Shown here: positions 40,003 through 53,340 of the stretch, piece by piece
How the letters are laid out: the number at the start of each line of letters is the position of its first letter
Position numbering within the stretch: position 1 is the first letter of the stretch
From: Auanema rhodensis
Taxonomy: Eukaryota > Nematoda > Chromadorea > Rhabditida > Rhabditidae
Assembly: GCA_964057225.1 (NCBI GenBank)
Contig: OZ059899.1
Span: forward strand, 3,286,001 to 3,350,000
Direction: 5' to 3'
Length of the DNA stretch: 64,000 bases
Notes under the pieces: model-generated
The model's input: the letters and a program-made list of their open reading frames with translations, nothing else
Told to the model about the DNA's origin: nothing
Database searches by the model: none
Position numbers and translations under genes: made by a program

Positions 40003-43000
40003 TGTATTAAGCGTTTCTCAATGTAGTATAGTGCATTCGATGCGGATTTTCAAGCTGCGTCGATCTGTGTTATCAGATTTGCGCTAGCTTAAAAATGCAC
40101 CGAGATATCAACTGATATAAGTTCACACATATATACCCGATTTTCACCCTGAAGAATTAATTTTTTCGTTAAATAACCTTGTCCATCGTCTTTGTCTTGA
40201 AAAATAAAATCTAAAAACATCTACTTTTTGCTAAATTATTTTGAAATTTTTCGAAAAAATTTTTGTCAAAATGTTTTTGGAAGCAATGTTGAGTGTACAT
40301 GGAAACTCAACATATACTAATGCATCATTTTTCAAACGATCATAACTAATTTTTGTATCAAGTGTTTCTCAATGTAGTATAGTGCATTCGATGCGGATTT
40401 TTAAGCTGCGTCGATCTGTGTTATCAGATTTGCGCTAGCTTAAAAATGCACCGAGATATCAACTGATATAAGTTCACACTTATATCCTCGATTTTCACCC
40501 TGAAGAATTAATTTTTTCGTTGAATAACATTGTCTATCGTCTTTGCCTTGAGAAATGGAATCTAAAAACATCTACTTTTTGCTAAATTATTTTGAAATTT
40601 TTCGAAAAAATTTTTGTCAAAATGTTTTTGGAAGCAATGTTGAGTGTACATGGAAACTCAACATACACTAATGCATCATTTTTCAAACGATCATAACTAA
40701 TTTTTGTATTAAGCGTTTCTCAATGTAGTATAGTGCATTCGATGCGGATTTTCAAGCTGCGTCGATCTGTGTTATCAGATTTGCGCTAGCTTAAAAATGC
40801 ACCGAGATATCAACTGATATAAGTTCACACATATATACCCGATTTTCACCCTGAAGAATTAATTTTTTCGTTAAATAACCTTGTCCATCGTTTTTGTCTC
40901 AAAAAATAGAATCTAAAAACATCTACTTTTTGCTAAATTATTTTGAAATTTTTCGAAAAAATTTTTGTCAAAATGTTTTTGGAAGCAATGTTGAGTGTAC
41001 AAGGAAACTCAACATACACTAATGCATCATTTTTCAAACGATCATAACTAATTTTTGTATTAAGCGTTTCTCAATGTAGTATAGTGCATTCGATGCGGAT
41101 TTTCAAGCTGCGTCGATCTGTGTTATCAGATTTGCGCTAGCTTAAAAATGCACCGAGATATCAACTGATATAAGTTCACACATATATACCCGATTTTCAC
41201 CCTGAAGAATTAATTTTTTCGTTAAATAACCTTGTCCATCGTCTTTGTCTTGAAAAATAGAATCTAAAAACATCTACTTTTTGCTAAATTATTTTGAAAT
41301 TTTTCGAAAAAATTTTTGTCAAAATGTTTTTGGAAGCAATGTTGAGTGTACATGGAAACTCAACATACACTAATGCATCATTTTTCAAACGATCATAACT
41401 AATTTTTGTATTAAGCGTTTCTCATTGTAGTATAGTGCATTCGATGCGGATTTTCAAGCTGCGTCGATCTGTGTTATCAGATTTGCGCTAGCTTAAAAAT
41501 GCACCGAGATATCAACTGATATAAGTTCACACATATATACCCGATTTTCACCCTGAAGAATTAATTTTTTCGTTGAATAACATTGTCTATCGTCTTTGCC
41601 TTGAGAAATGGAATCTAAAAACATCTACTTTTTGCTAAATTATTTTGAAATTTTTCGAAAAAATTTTTGTCAAAATGTTTTTGGAAGCAATGTTGAGTGT
41701 ACATGGAAACTCAACATATACTAATGCATCATTTTTCAAACGATCATAACTAATTTTTGTATCAAGTGTTTCTCAATGTAGTATAGTGCATTCGATGCGG
41801 ATTTTCAAGCTGCGTCGATCTGTGTTATCAGATTTGCGCTAGCTTAAAAATGCACCGAGATATCAACTGATATAAGTTCACACATATATACCCGATTTTC
41901 ACCCTGAAGAATTAATTTTTTCGTTGAATAACATTGTCCATCGTCTTTGCCTTGAAAAAAGGAATCTAAAAACATCTACTTTTTGCTAAATTATTTTGAA
42001 ATTTTTCGAAAAAATTTTTGTCAAAATGTTTTTGGAAGCAATGTTGAGTGTACATGGAAACTCAACATACACTAATGCATCATTTTTCAAACGATCATAA
42101 CTAATTTTTGTATTAAGCGTTTCTCAATGTAGTATAGTGCATTCGATGCGGATTTTCAAGCTGCGTCGATCTGTGTTATCAGATTTGCGCTAGCTTAAAA
42201 ATGCACCGAGATATCAACTGATATAAGTTCACACATATATACCCGATTTTCACCCTGAAGAATTAATTTTTTCGTTAAATAACCTTGTCCATCGTTTTTG
42301 TCTTAAAAAATAGAATCTTAAAACATCTACTTTTTGCTAAATTATTTTGAAATTTTTCGAAAAAATTTTTGTCAAAATGTTTTTGGAAGCAATGTTGAGT
42401 GTACATGGAAACTCAACATACACTAATGCATCATTTTTCAAACGATCATAACTAATTTTTGTATTAAGCGTTTCTCATTGTAGTATAGTGCATTCGATGC
42501 GGATTTTCAAGCTGCGTCGATCTGTGTTATCAGATTTGCGCTAGCTTAAAAATGCACCGAGATATCAACTGATATAAGTTCACACATATATACCCGATTT
42601 TCACCCTGAAGAATTAATTTTTTCGTTAAATAACCTTGTCCATCGTCTTTGTCTTGAAAAATAAAATCTAAAAACATCTACTTTTTGCTAAATTATTTTG
42701 AAATTTTTCGAAAAAATTTTTGTCAAAATGTTTTTGGAAGCAATGTTGAGTGTACATGGAAACTCAACATATACTAATGCATCATTTTTCAAACGATCAT
42801 AACTAATTTTTGTATCAAGTGTTTCTCAATGTAGTATAGTGCATTCGATGCGGATTTTTAAGCTGCGTCGATCTGTGTTATCAGATTTGCGCTAGCTTAA
42901 AAATGCACCGAGATATCAACTGATATAAGTTCACACTTATATCCTCGATTTTCACCCTGAAGAATTAATTTTTTCGTTGAATAACATTGTCTATCGTCTT

Positions 43001-44916
43001 TGCCTTGAGAAATGGAATCTAAAAACATCTACTTTTTGCTAAATTATTTTGAAATTTTTCGAAAAAATTTTTGTCAAAATGTTTTTGGAAGCAATGTTGA
43101 GTGTACATGGAAACTCAACATACACTAATGCATCATTTTTCAAACGATCATAACTAATTTTTGTATTAAGCGTTTCTCAATGTAGTATAGTGCATTCGAT
43201 GCGGATTTTCAAGCTGCGTCGATCTGTGTTATCAGATTTGCGCTAGCTTAAAAATGCACCGAGATATCAACTGATATAAGTTCACACATATATACCCGAT
43301 TTTCACCCTGAAGAATTAATTTTTTCGTTAAATAACCTTGTCCATCGTTTTTGTCTCAAAAAATAGAATCTAAAAACATCTACTTTTTGCTAAATTATTT
43401 TGAAATTTTTCGAAAAAATTTTTGTCAAAATGTTTTTGGAAGCAATGTTGAGTGTACAAGGAAACTCAACATACACTAATGCATCATTTTTCAAACGATC
43501 ATAACTAATTTTTGTATTAAGCGTTTCTCAATGTAGTATAGTGCATTCGATGCGGATTTTCAAGCTGCGTCGATCTGTGTTATCAGATTTGCGCTAGCTT
43601 AAAAATGCACCGAGATATCAACTGATATAAGTTCACACATATATACCCGATTTTCACCCTGAAGAATTAATTTTTTCGTTAAATAACCTTGTCCATCGTC
43701 TTTGTCTTGAAAAATAGAATCTAAAAACATCTACTTTTTGCTAAATTATTTTGAAATTTTTCGAAAAAATTTTTGTCAAAATGTTTTTGGAAGCAATGTT
43801 GAGTGTACATGGAAACTCAACATACACTAATGCATCATTTTTCAAACGATCATAACTAATTTTTGTATTAAGCGTTTCTCATTGTAGTATAGTGCATTCG
43901 ATGCATATTTTCAAGCTGCGTCGATCTGTGTTATCAGATTTGCGCTAGCTTAAAAATGCACCGAGATATCAACTGATATAAGTTCACACATATATACCCG
44001 ATTTTCACCCTGAAGAATTAATTTTTTCGTTGAATAACATTGTCTATCGTCTTTGCCTTGAGAAATGGAATCTAAAAACATCTACTTTTTGCTAAATTAT
44101 TTTGAAATTTTTCGAAAAAATTTTTGTCAAAATGTTTTTGGAAGCAATGTTGAGTGTACATGGAAACTCAACATATACTAATGCATCATTTTTCAAACGA
44201 TCATAACTAATTTTTGTATCAAGTGTTTCTCAATGTAGTATAGTGCATTCGATGCGGATTTTCAAGCTGCGTCGATCTGTGTTATCAGATTTGCGCTAGC
44301 TTAAAAATGCACCGAGATATCAACTGATATAAGTTCACACATATATACCCGATTTTCACCCTGAAGAATTAATTTTTTCGTTGAATAACATTGTCCATCG
44401 TCTTTGCCTTGAAAAAAGGAATCTAAAAACATCTACTTTTTGCTAAATTATTTTGAAATTTTTCGAAAAAATTTTTGTCAAAATGTTTTTGGAAGCAATG
44501 TTGAGTGTACATGGAAACTCAACATACACTAATGCATCATTTTTCAAACGATCATAACTAATTTTTGTATTAAGCGTTTCTCAATGTAGTATAGTGCATT
44601 CGATGCGGATTTTCAAGCTGCGTCGATCTGTGTTATCAGATTTGCGCTAGCTTAAAAATGCACCGAGATATCAACTGATATAAGTTCACACATATATACC
44701 CGATTTTCACCCTGAAGAATTAATTTTTTCGTTAAATAACCTTGTCCATCGTTTTTGTCTTAAAAAATAGAATCTTAAAACATCTACTTTTTGCTAAATT
44801 ATTTTGAAATTTTTCGAAAAAATTTTTGTCAAAATGTTTTTGGAAGCAATGTTGAGTGTACATGGAAACTCAACATACACTAATGCATCATTTTTCAAAC
44901 GATCATAACTAATTTT
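40003..44916 (+). repeat. HOR block: 7-mer (2457 bp), two copies
   Basis: Units 40003-42459 and 42460-44916 share an elaborate order: J2 with AATAAAATC; J4 with C6/T10; J1 with GTCTCAAAAA and GTACAAGG; J2; a T19 chimera with F2 left part and J4 right part; a chimera with F2 left part and A203 (J5-like) right part; J1 with T211. By eye I found about three differences in 2457 bp: T19 in the first member of the second unit, and GATGCATATT in place of GATGCGGATT at 43864-43914. This is the largest highly identical duplication in the window. Confidence 0.88.
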
Positions 44917-47022
44917 TGTATTAAGCGTTTCTCATTGTAGTATAGTGCATTCGATGCGGATTTTCAAGCTGCGTCGATCTGTGTTATCAGATTTGCGCTA
45001 GCTTAAAAATGCACCGAGATATCAACTGATATAAGTTCACACATATATACCCGATTTTCACCCTGAAGAATTAATTTTTTCGTTAAATAACCTTGTCCAT
45101 CGTCTTTGTCTTGAAAAATAGAATCTTAAAACATCTACTTTTTGCTAAATTATTTTGAAATTTTTCGAAAAAATTTTTGTCAAAATGTTTTTGGAAGCAA
45201 TGTTGAGTGTACATGGAAACTCAACATATACTAATGCATCATTTTTCAAACGATCATAACTAATTTTTGTATCAAGTGTTTCTCAATGTAGTATAGTGCA
45301 TTCGATGCGGATTTTTAAGCTGCGTCGATCTGTGTTATCAGATTTGCGCTAGCTTAAAAATGCACCGAGATATCAACTGATATAAGTTCACACATATATA
45401 CCCGATTTTCACCCTGAAGAATTAATTTTTTCGTTAAATAACCTTGTCCATCGTCTTTGTCTTGAAAAATAGAATCTAAAAACATCTACTTTTCGCTAAA
45501 TTATTTTGAAATTTTTCGAAAAAATTTTTGTCAAAATGTTTTTGGAAGCAATGTTGAGTGTACATGGAAACTCAACATATACTAATGCATCATTTTTCAA
45601 ACGATCATAACTAATTTTTGTATCAAGTGTTTCTCAATGTAGTATAGTGCATTCGATGCGGATTTTTAAGCTGCGTCGATCTGTGTTATCAGATTTGCGC
45701 TAGCTTAAAAATGCACCGAGATATCAACTGATATAAGTTCACACATATATACCCGATTTTCACCCTGAAGAATTAATTTTTTCGTTAAATAACCTTGTCC
45801 ATCGTTTTTGTCTTAAAAAATAGAATCTAAAAACATCTACTTTTTGCTAAATTATTTTGAAATTTTTCGAAAAAATTTTTGTCAAAATGTTTTTGGAAGC
45901 AATGTTGAGTGTACATGGAAACTCAACATACACTAATGCATCATTTTTCAAACGATCATAACTAATTTTTGTATTAAGCGTTTCTTAATGTAGTATAGTG
46001 CATTCGATGCGGATTTTCAAGCTGCGTCGATCTGTGTTATCAGATTTGCGCTAGCTTAAAAATGCACCGAGATATCAACTGATATAAGTTCACACATATA
46101 TCCTCGATTTTCACCCTGAAGAATTAATTTTTTCGTTGAATAACATTGTCCATCGTCTTTGCCTTGAAAAATGGAATCTAAAAACATCTACTTTTTGCTA
46201 AATTATTTTGAAATTTTTCGAAAAAATTTTTGTCAAAATGTTTTTGGAAGCAATGTTGAGTGTACATGGAAACTCAACATACACTAATGCATCATTTTTC
46301 AAACGATCATAACTAATTTTTGTATTAAGCGTTTCTCAATGTAGTATAGTGCATTCGATGCGGATTTTCAAGCTGCGTCGATCTGTGTTATCAGATTTGC
46401 GCTAGCTTAAAAATGCACCGAGATATCAACTGATATAAGTTCACACATATATACCCGATTTTCACCCTGAAGAATTAATTTTTTCGTTAAATAACCTTGT
46501 CCATCGTTTTTGTCTTAAAAAATAGAATCTAAAAACATCTACTTTTTGCTAAATTATTTTGAAATTTTTCGAAAAAATTTTTGTCAAAATGTTTTTGGAA
46601 GCAATGTTGAGTGTACATGGAAACTCAACATACACTAATGCATCATTTTTCAAACGATCATAACTAATTTTTGTATTAAGCGTTTCTCATTGTAGTATAG
46701 TGCATTCGATGCGGATTTTCAAGCTGCGTCGATCTGTGTTATCAGATTTGCGCTAGCTTAAAAATGCACCGAGATATCAACTGATATAAGTTCACACATA
46801 TATACCCGATTTTCACCCTGAAGAATTAATTTTTTCGTTAAATAACCTTGTCCATCGTCTTTGTCTTGAAAAATAGAATCTTAAAACATCTACTTTTTGC
46901 TAAATTATTTTGAAATTTTTCGAAAAAATTTTTGTCAAAATGTTTTTGGAAGCAATGTTGAGTGTACATGGAAACTCAACATATACTAATGCATCATTTT
47001 TCAAACGATCATAACTAATTTT
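44917..47022 (+). repeat. Mixed block of six monomers
   Basis: Order: T19 J2 (44917), J2 with CTTTTCGCTA (45268, a private change in the invariant half), J1 (45619), a T17 chimera with a very short breakpoint interval (45970), J1 (46321) and T19 J2 (46672). No internal repeat period beyond the monomer is evident. Confidence 0.8.
45970..46320 (+). repeat. Chimeric monomer with breakpoint mapped to six bases
   Basis: The copy reads CACACATATATCCTCG: A at offset 127 as in F2, but C133 and T135 as in F1. Upstream it carries C49 (mainly F2) and T17, downstream it is F1 J3 throughout. The switch from F2 to F1 therefore lies between offsets 127 and 133 (46096-46102). Gene conversion or unequal crossover between misaligned monomers is the simplest explanation. 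Confidence 0.8.
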
Positions 47023-50000
47023 TGTATCAAGTGTTTCTCAATGTAGTATAGTGCATTCGATGCGGATTTTTAAGCTGCGTCGATCTGTGTTTTCAGATTT
47101 GCGCTAGCTTAAAAATGCACCGAGATATCAACTGATATATGTTCACACTTATATCCTCGATTTTCACCCTGAAGAATTAATTTTTTCGTTGAATAACATT
47201 GTCCATCGTCTTTGCCTTGAAAAATGGAATCTAAAAACATCTACTTTTTGCTAAATTATTTTGAAATTTTTCGAAAAAATTTTTGTCAAAATGTTTTTGG
47301 AAGCAATGTTGAGTGTACATGGAAACTCAACATACACTAATGCATCATTTTTCAAACGATCATAACTAATTTTTGTATTAAGCGTTTCTCAATGTAGTAT
47401 AGTGCATTCGATGCGGATTTTTAAGCTGCGTCGATCTGTGTTATCAGATTTGCGCTAGCTTAAAAATGCACCGAGATATCAACTGATATAAGTTCACACT
47501 TATATCCTCGATTTTCACCCTGAAGAATTAATTTTTTCGTTGAATAACATTGTCCATCGTCTTTGCCTTGAAAAATGGAATCTAAAAACACCTACTTTTT
47601 GCTAAATTATTTTGAAATTTTTCGAAAAAATTTTTGTCAAAATGTTTTTGGAAGCAATGTTGAGTGTACATGGAAACTCAACATACACTAATGCATCATT
47701 TTTCAAACGATCATAACTAATTTTTGTATTAAGCGTTTCTCAATGTAGTATAGTGCATTCGATGCGGATTTTCAAGCTGCGTCGATCTGTGTTATCAGAT
47801 TTGCGCTAGCTTAAAAATGCACCGAGATATCAACTGATATATGTTCACACTTATATCCTCGATTTTCACCCTGAAGAATTAATTTTTTCGTTGAATAACA
47901 TTGTCCATCGTTTTTGTCTTAAAAAATAGAATCTAAAAACATCTACTTTTTGCTAAATTATTTTGAAATTTTTCGAAAAAATTTTTGTCAAAATGTTTTT
48001 GGAAGCAATGTTGAGTGTACATGGAAACTCAACATACACTAATGCATCATTTTTCAAACGATCATAACTAATTTTTGTATTAAGTGTTTCTCATTGTAGT
48101 ATAGTGCATTCGATGCGGATTTTCAAGCTGCGTCGATCTGTGTTATCAGATTTGCGCTAGCTTAAAAATGCACCGAGATATCAACTGATATAAGTTCACA
48201 CATATATACCCGATTTTCACCCTGAAGAATTAATTTTTTCGTTAAATAACCTTGTCCATCGTCTTTGTCTTGAAAAATAGAATCTTAAAACATCTACTTT
48301 TTGCTAAATTATTTTGAAATTTTTCGAAAAAATTTTTGTCAAAATGTTTTTGGAAGCAATGTTGAGTGTACATGGAAACTCAACATATACTAATGCATCA
48401 TTTTTCAAACGATCATAACTAATTTTTGTATCAAGTGTTTCTCAATGTAGTATAGTGCATTCGATGCGGATTTTTAAGCTGCGTCGATCTGTGTTTTCAG
48501 ATTTGCGCTAGCTTAAAAATGCACCGAGATATCAACTGATATATGTTCACACTTATATCCTCGATTTTCACCCTGAAGAATTAATTTTTTCGTTGAATAA
48601 CATTGTCCATCGTCTTTGCCTTGAAAAATGGAATCTAAAAACATCTACTTTTTGCTAAATTATTTTGAAATTTTTCGAAAAAATTTTTGTCAAAATGTTT
48701 TTGGAAGCAATGTTGAGTGTACATGGAAACTCAACATACACTAATGCATCATTTTTCAAACGATCATAACTAATTTTTGTATTAAGCGTTTCTCAATGTA
48801 GTATAGTGCATTCGATGCGGATTTTTAAGCTGCGTCGATCTGTGTTATCAGATTTGCGCTAGCTTAAAAATGCACCGAGATATCAACTGATATAAGTTCA
48901 CACTTATATCCTCGATTTTCACCCTGAAGAATTAATTTTTTCGTTGAATAACATTGTCCATCGTCTTTGCCTTGAAAAATGGAATCTAAAAACACCTACT
49001 TTTTGCTAAATTATTTTGAAATTTTTCGAAAAAATTTTTGTCAAAATGTTTTTGGAAGCAATGTTGAGTGTACATGGAAACTCAACATACACTAATGCAT
49101 CATTTTTCAAACGATCATAACTAATTTTTGTATTAAGCGTTTCTCAATGTAGTATAGTGCATTCGATGCGGATTTTCAAGCTGCGTCGATCTGTGTTATC
49201 AGATTTGCGCTAGCTTAAAAATGCACCGAGATATCAACTGATATATGTTCACACTTATATCCTCGATTTTCACCCTGAAGAATTAATTTTTTCGTTGAAT
49301 AACATTGTCCATCGTTTTTGTCTTAAAAAATAGAATCTAAAAACATCTACTTTTTGCTAAATTATTTTGAAATTTTTCGAAAAAATTTTTGTCAAAATGT
49401 TTTTGGAAGCAATGTTGAGTGTACATGGAAACTCAACATACACTAATGCATCATTTTTCAAACGATCATAACTAATTTTTGTATTAAGTGTTTCTCATTG
49501 TAGTATAGTGCATTCGATGCGGATTTTCAAGCTGCGTCGATCTGTGTTATCAGATTTGCGCTAGCTTAAAAATGCACCGAGATATCAACTGATATAAGTT
49601 CACACATATATACCCGATTTTCACCCTGAAGAATTAATTTTTTCGTTAAATAACCTTGTCCATCGTCTTTGTCTTGAAAAATAGAATCTTAAAACATCTA
49701 CTTTTTGCTAAATTATTTTGAAATTTTTCGAAAAAATTTTTGTCAAAATGTTTTTGGAAGCAATGTTGAGTGTACATGGAAACTCAACATATACTAATGC
49801 ATCATTTTTCAAACGATCATAACTAATTTTTGTATCAAGTGTTTCTCAATGTAGTATAGTGCATTCGATGCGGATTTTTAAGCTGCGTCGATCTGTGTTT
49901 TCAGATTTGCGCTAGCTTAAAAATGCACCGAGATATCAACTGATATATGTTCACACTTATATCCTCGATTTTCACCCTGAAGAATTAATTTTTTCGTTGA

Positions 50001-50532
50001 ATAACATTGTCCATCGTCTTTGCCTTGAAAAATGGAATCTAAAAACATCTACTTTTTGCTAAATTATTTTGAAATTTTTCGAAAAAATTTTTGTCAAAAT
50101 GTTTTTGGAAGCAATGTTGAGTGTACATGGAAACTCAACATACACTAATGCATCATTTTTCAAACGATCATAACTAATTTTTGTATTAAGCGTTTCTCAA
50201 TGTAGTATAGTGCATTCGATGCGGATTTTTAAGCTGCGTCGATCTGTGTTATCAGATTTGCGCTAGCTTAAAAATGCACCGAGATATCAACTGATATAAG
50301 TTCACACTTATATCCTCGATTTTCACCCTGAAGAATTAATTTTTTCGTTGAATAACATTGTCCATCGTCTTTGCCTTGAAAAATGGAATCTAAAAACACC
50401 TACTTTTTGCTAAATTATTTTGAAATTTTTCGAAAAAATTTTTGTCAAAATGTTTTTGGAAGCAATGTTGAGTGTACATGGAAACTCAACATACACTAAT
50501 GCATCATTTTTCAAACGATCATAACTAATTTT
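47023..50532 (+). repeat. HOR block: 4-mer (1404 bp), two and a half copies
   Basis: Units 47023-48426 and 48427-49830 look identical, and the first two monomers recur at 49831-50532. Order: J3 with C6/T10, T70 and T118; J3 with C218; a chimera with C49, T118, F1 sites to 176 and a J1 right part; T19 J2 with T10 but T6, T211 and T313. The T6/T10 combination is found only in this fourth member. The third member (47725 and 49129) is one of the clearest recombinants in the array. Confidence 0.87.
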
Positions 50533-53340
50533 TGTATTAAGCGTTTCTCAATGTAGTATAGTGCATTCGATGCGGATTTTCAAGCTGCGTCGATCTGTGT
50601 TATCAGATTTGCGCTAGCTTAAAAATGCACCGAGATATCAACTGATATAAGTTCACACATATATACCCGATTTTCACCCTGAAGAATTAATTTTTTCGTT
50701 AAATAACCTTGTCCATCGTCTTTGTCTTGAAAAATAGAATCTAAAAACATCTACTTTTTGCTAAATTATTTTGAAATTTTTCGAAAAAATTTTTGTCAAA
50801 ATGTTTTTGGAAGCAATGTTGAGTGTACATGGAAACTCAACATATACTAATGCATCATTTTTCAAACGATCATAACTAATTTTTGTATCAAGTGTTTCTC
50901 AATGTAGTATAGTGCATTCGATGCGGATTTTTAAGCTGCGTCGATCTGTGTTATCAGATTTGCGCTAGCTTAAAAATGCACCGAGATATCAACTGATATA
51001 AGTTCACACATATATACCCGATTTTCACCCTGAAGAATTAATTTTTTCGTTAAATAACCTTGTCCATCGTTTTTGTCTTAAAAAATAGAATCAAAAAACA
51101 TCTACTTTTTGCTAAATTATTTTGAAATTTTTCGAAAAAATTTTTGTCAAAATGTTTTTGGAAGCAATGTTGAGTGTACATGGAAACTCAACATACACTA
51201 ATGCATCATTTTTCAAACGATCATAACTAATTTTTGTATTAAGCGTTTCTCAATGTAGTATAGTGCATTCGATGCGGATTTTCAAGCTGCGTCGATCTGT
51301 GTTATCAGATTTGCGCTAGCTTAAAAATGCACCGAGATATCAACTGATATAAGTTCACACATATATACCCGATTTTCACCCTGAAGAATTAATTTTTTCG
51401 TTAAATAACCTTGTCCATCGTTTTTGTCTTAAAAAATAGAATCTAAAAACATCTACTTTTTGCTAAATTATTTTGAAATTTTTCGAAAAAATTTTTGTCA
51501 AAATGTTTTTGGAAGCAATGTTGAGTGTACATGGAAACTCAACATACACTAATGCATCATTTTTCAAACGATCATAACTAATTTTTGTATTAAGCGTTTC
51601 TCAATGTAGTATAGTGCATTCGATGCGGATTTTCAAGCTGCGTCGATCTGTGTTATCAGATTTGCGCTAGCTTAAAAATGCACCGAGATATCAACTGATA
51701 TAAGTTCACACATATATACCCGATTTTCACCCTGAAGAATTAATTTTTTCGTTAAATAACCTTGTCCATCGTCTTTGTCTTGAAAAATAGAATCTAAAAA
51801 CATCTACTTTTTGCTAAATTATTTTGAAATTTTTCGAAAAAATTTTTGTCAAAATGTTTTTGGAAGCAATGTTGAGTGTACATGGAAACTCAACATATAC
51901 TAATGCATCATTTTTCAAACGATCATAACTAATTTTTGTATTAAGCGTTTCTCAATGTAGTATAGTGCATTCGATGCGGATTTTCAAGCTGCGTCGATCT
52001 GTGTTATCAGATTTGCGCTAGCTTAAAAATGCACCGAGATATCAACTGATATAAGTTCACACATATATACCCGATTTTCACCCTGAAGAATTAATTTTTT
52101 CGTTAAATAACCTTGTCCATCGTCTTTGTCTTGAAAAATAAAATCTAAAAACATCTACTTTTTGCTAAATTATTTTGAAATTTTTCGAAAAAATTTTTGT
52201 CAAAATGTTTTTGGAAGCAATGTTGAGTGTACATGGAAACTCAACATATACTAATGCATCATTTTTCAAACGATCATAACTAATTTTTGTATCAAGTGTT
52301 TCTCAATGTAGTATAGTGCATTCGATGCGGATTTTTAAGCTGCGTCGATCTGTGTTATCAGATTTGCGCTAGCTTAAAAATGCACCGAGATATCAACTGA
52401 TATAAGTTCACACTTATATCCTCGATTTTCACCCTGAAGAATTAATTTTTTCGTTGAATAACATTGTCTATCGTCTTTGCCTTGAGAAATGGAATCTAAA
52501 AACATCTACTTTTTGCTAAATTATTTTGAAATTTTTCGAAAAAATTTTTGTCAAAATGTTTTTGGAAGCAATGTTGAGTGTACATGGAAACTCAACATAC
52601 ACTAATGCATCATTTTTCAAACGATCATAACTAATTTTTGTATTAAGCGTTTCTCAATGTAGTATAGTGCATTCGATGCGGATTTTCAAGCTGCGTCGAT
52701 CTGTGTTATCAGATTTGCGCTAGCTTAAAAATGCACCGAGATATCAACTGATATAAGTTCACACTTATATCCTCGATTTTCACCCTGAAGAATTAATTTT
52801 TTCGTTGAATAACATTGTCTATCGTCTTTGCCTTGAGAAATGGAATCTAAAAACATCTACTTTTTGCTAAATTATTTTGAAATTTTTCGAAAAAATTTTT
52901 GTCAAAATGTTTTTGGAAGCAATGTTGAGTGTACATGGAAACTCAACATATACTAATGCATCATTTTTCAAACGATCATAACTAATTTTTGTATCAAGTG
53001 TTTCTCAATGTAGTATAGTGCATTCGATGCGGATTTTTAAGCTGCGTCGATCTGTGTTATCAGATTTGCGCTAGCTTAAAAATGCACCGAGATATCAACT
53101 GATATAAGTTCACACTTATATCCTCGATTTTCACCCTGAAGAATTAATTTTTTCGTTGAATAACATTGTCTATCGTCTTTGCCTTGAGAAATGGAATCTA
53201 AAAACATCTACTTTTTGCTAAATTATTTTGAAATTTTTCGAAAAAATTTTTGTCAAAATGTTTTTGGAAGCAATGTTGAGTGTACATGGAAACTCAACAT
53301 ACACTAATGCATCATTTTTCAAACGATCATAACTAATTTT
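50533..53340 (+). repeat. Mixed block of eight monomers
   Basis: Order: J2, J1 (with ATCAAAAAAC at 51091, private), J1, J2, J2 with AATAAAATC, J4, J4 with C49 and T313, J4. The string J1-J2-J2(AATAAAATC)-J4 at 51235-52638 repeats 39301-40704 at a distance of 11934 bp, exactly 34 monomers. The last three monomers are the only run of three J4 copies. Confidence 0.8.

Noticed and set aside
40003-44916. Assembly artefact causing the near-identical 7-mer and other duplicate blocks
   Set aside because: Not excluded, but the duplicated units differ by private changes (for example GATGCATATT at 43903) and merge into distinct flanks, which fits real duplication better. Spanning long reads would settle it.
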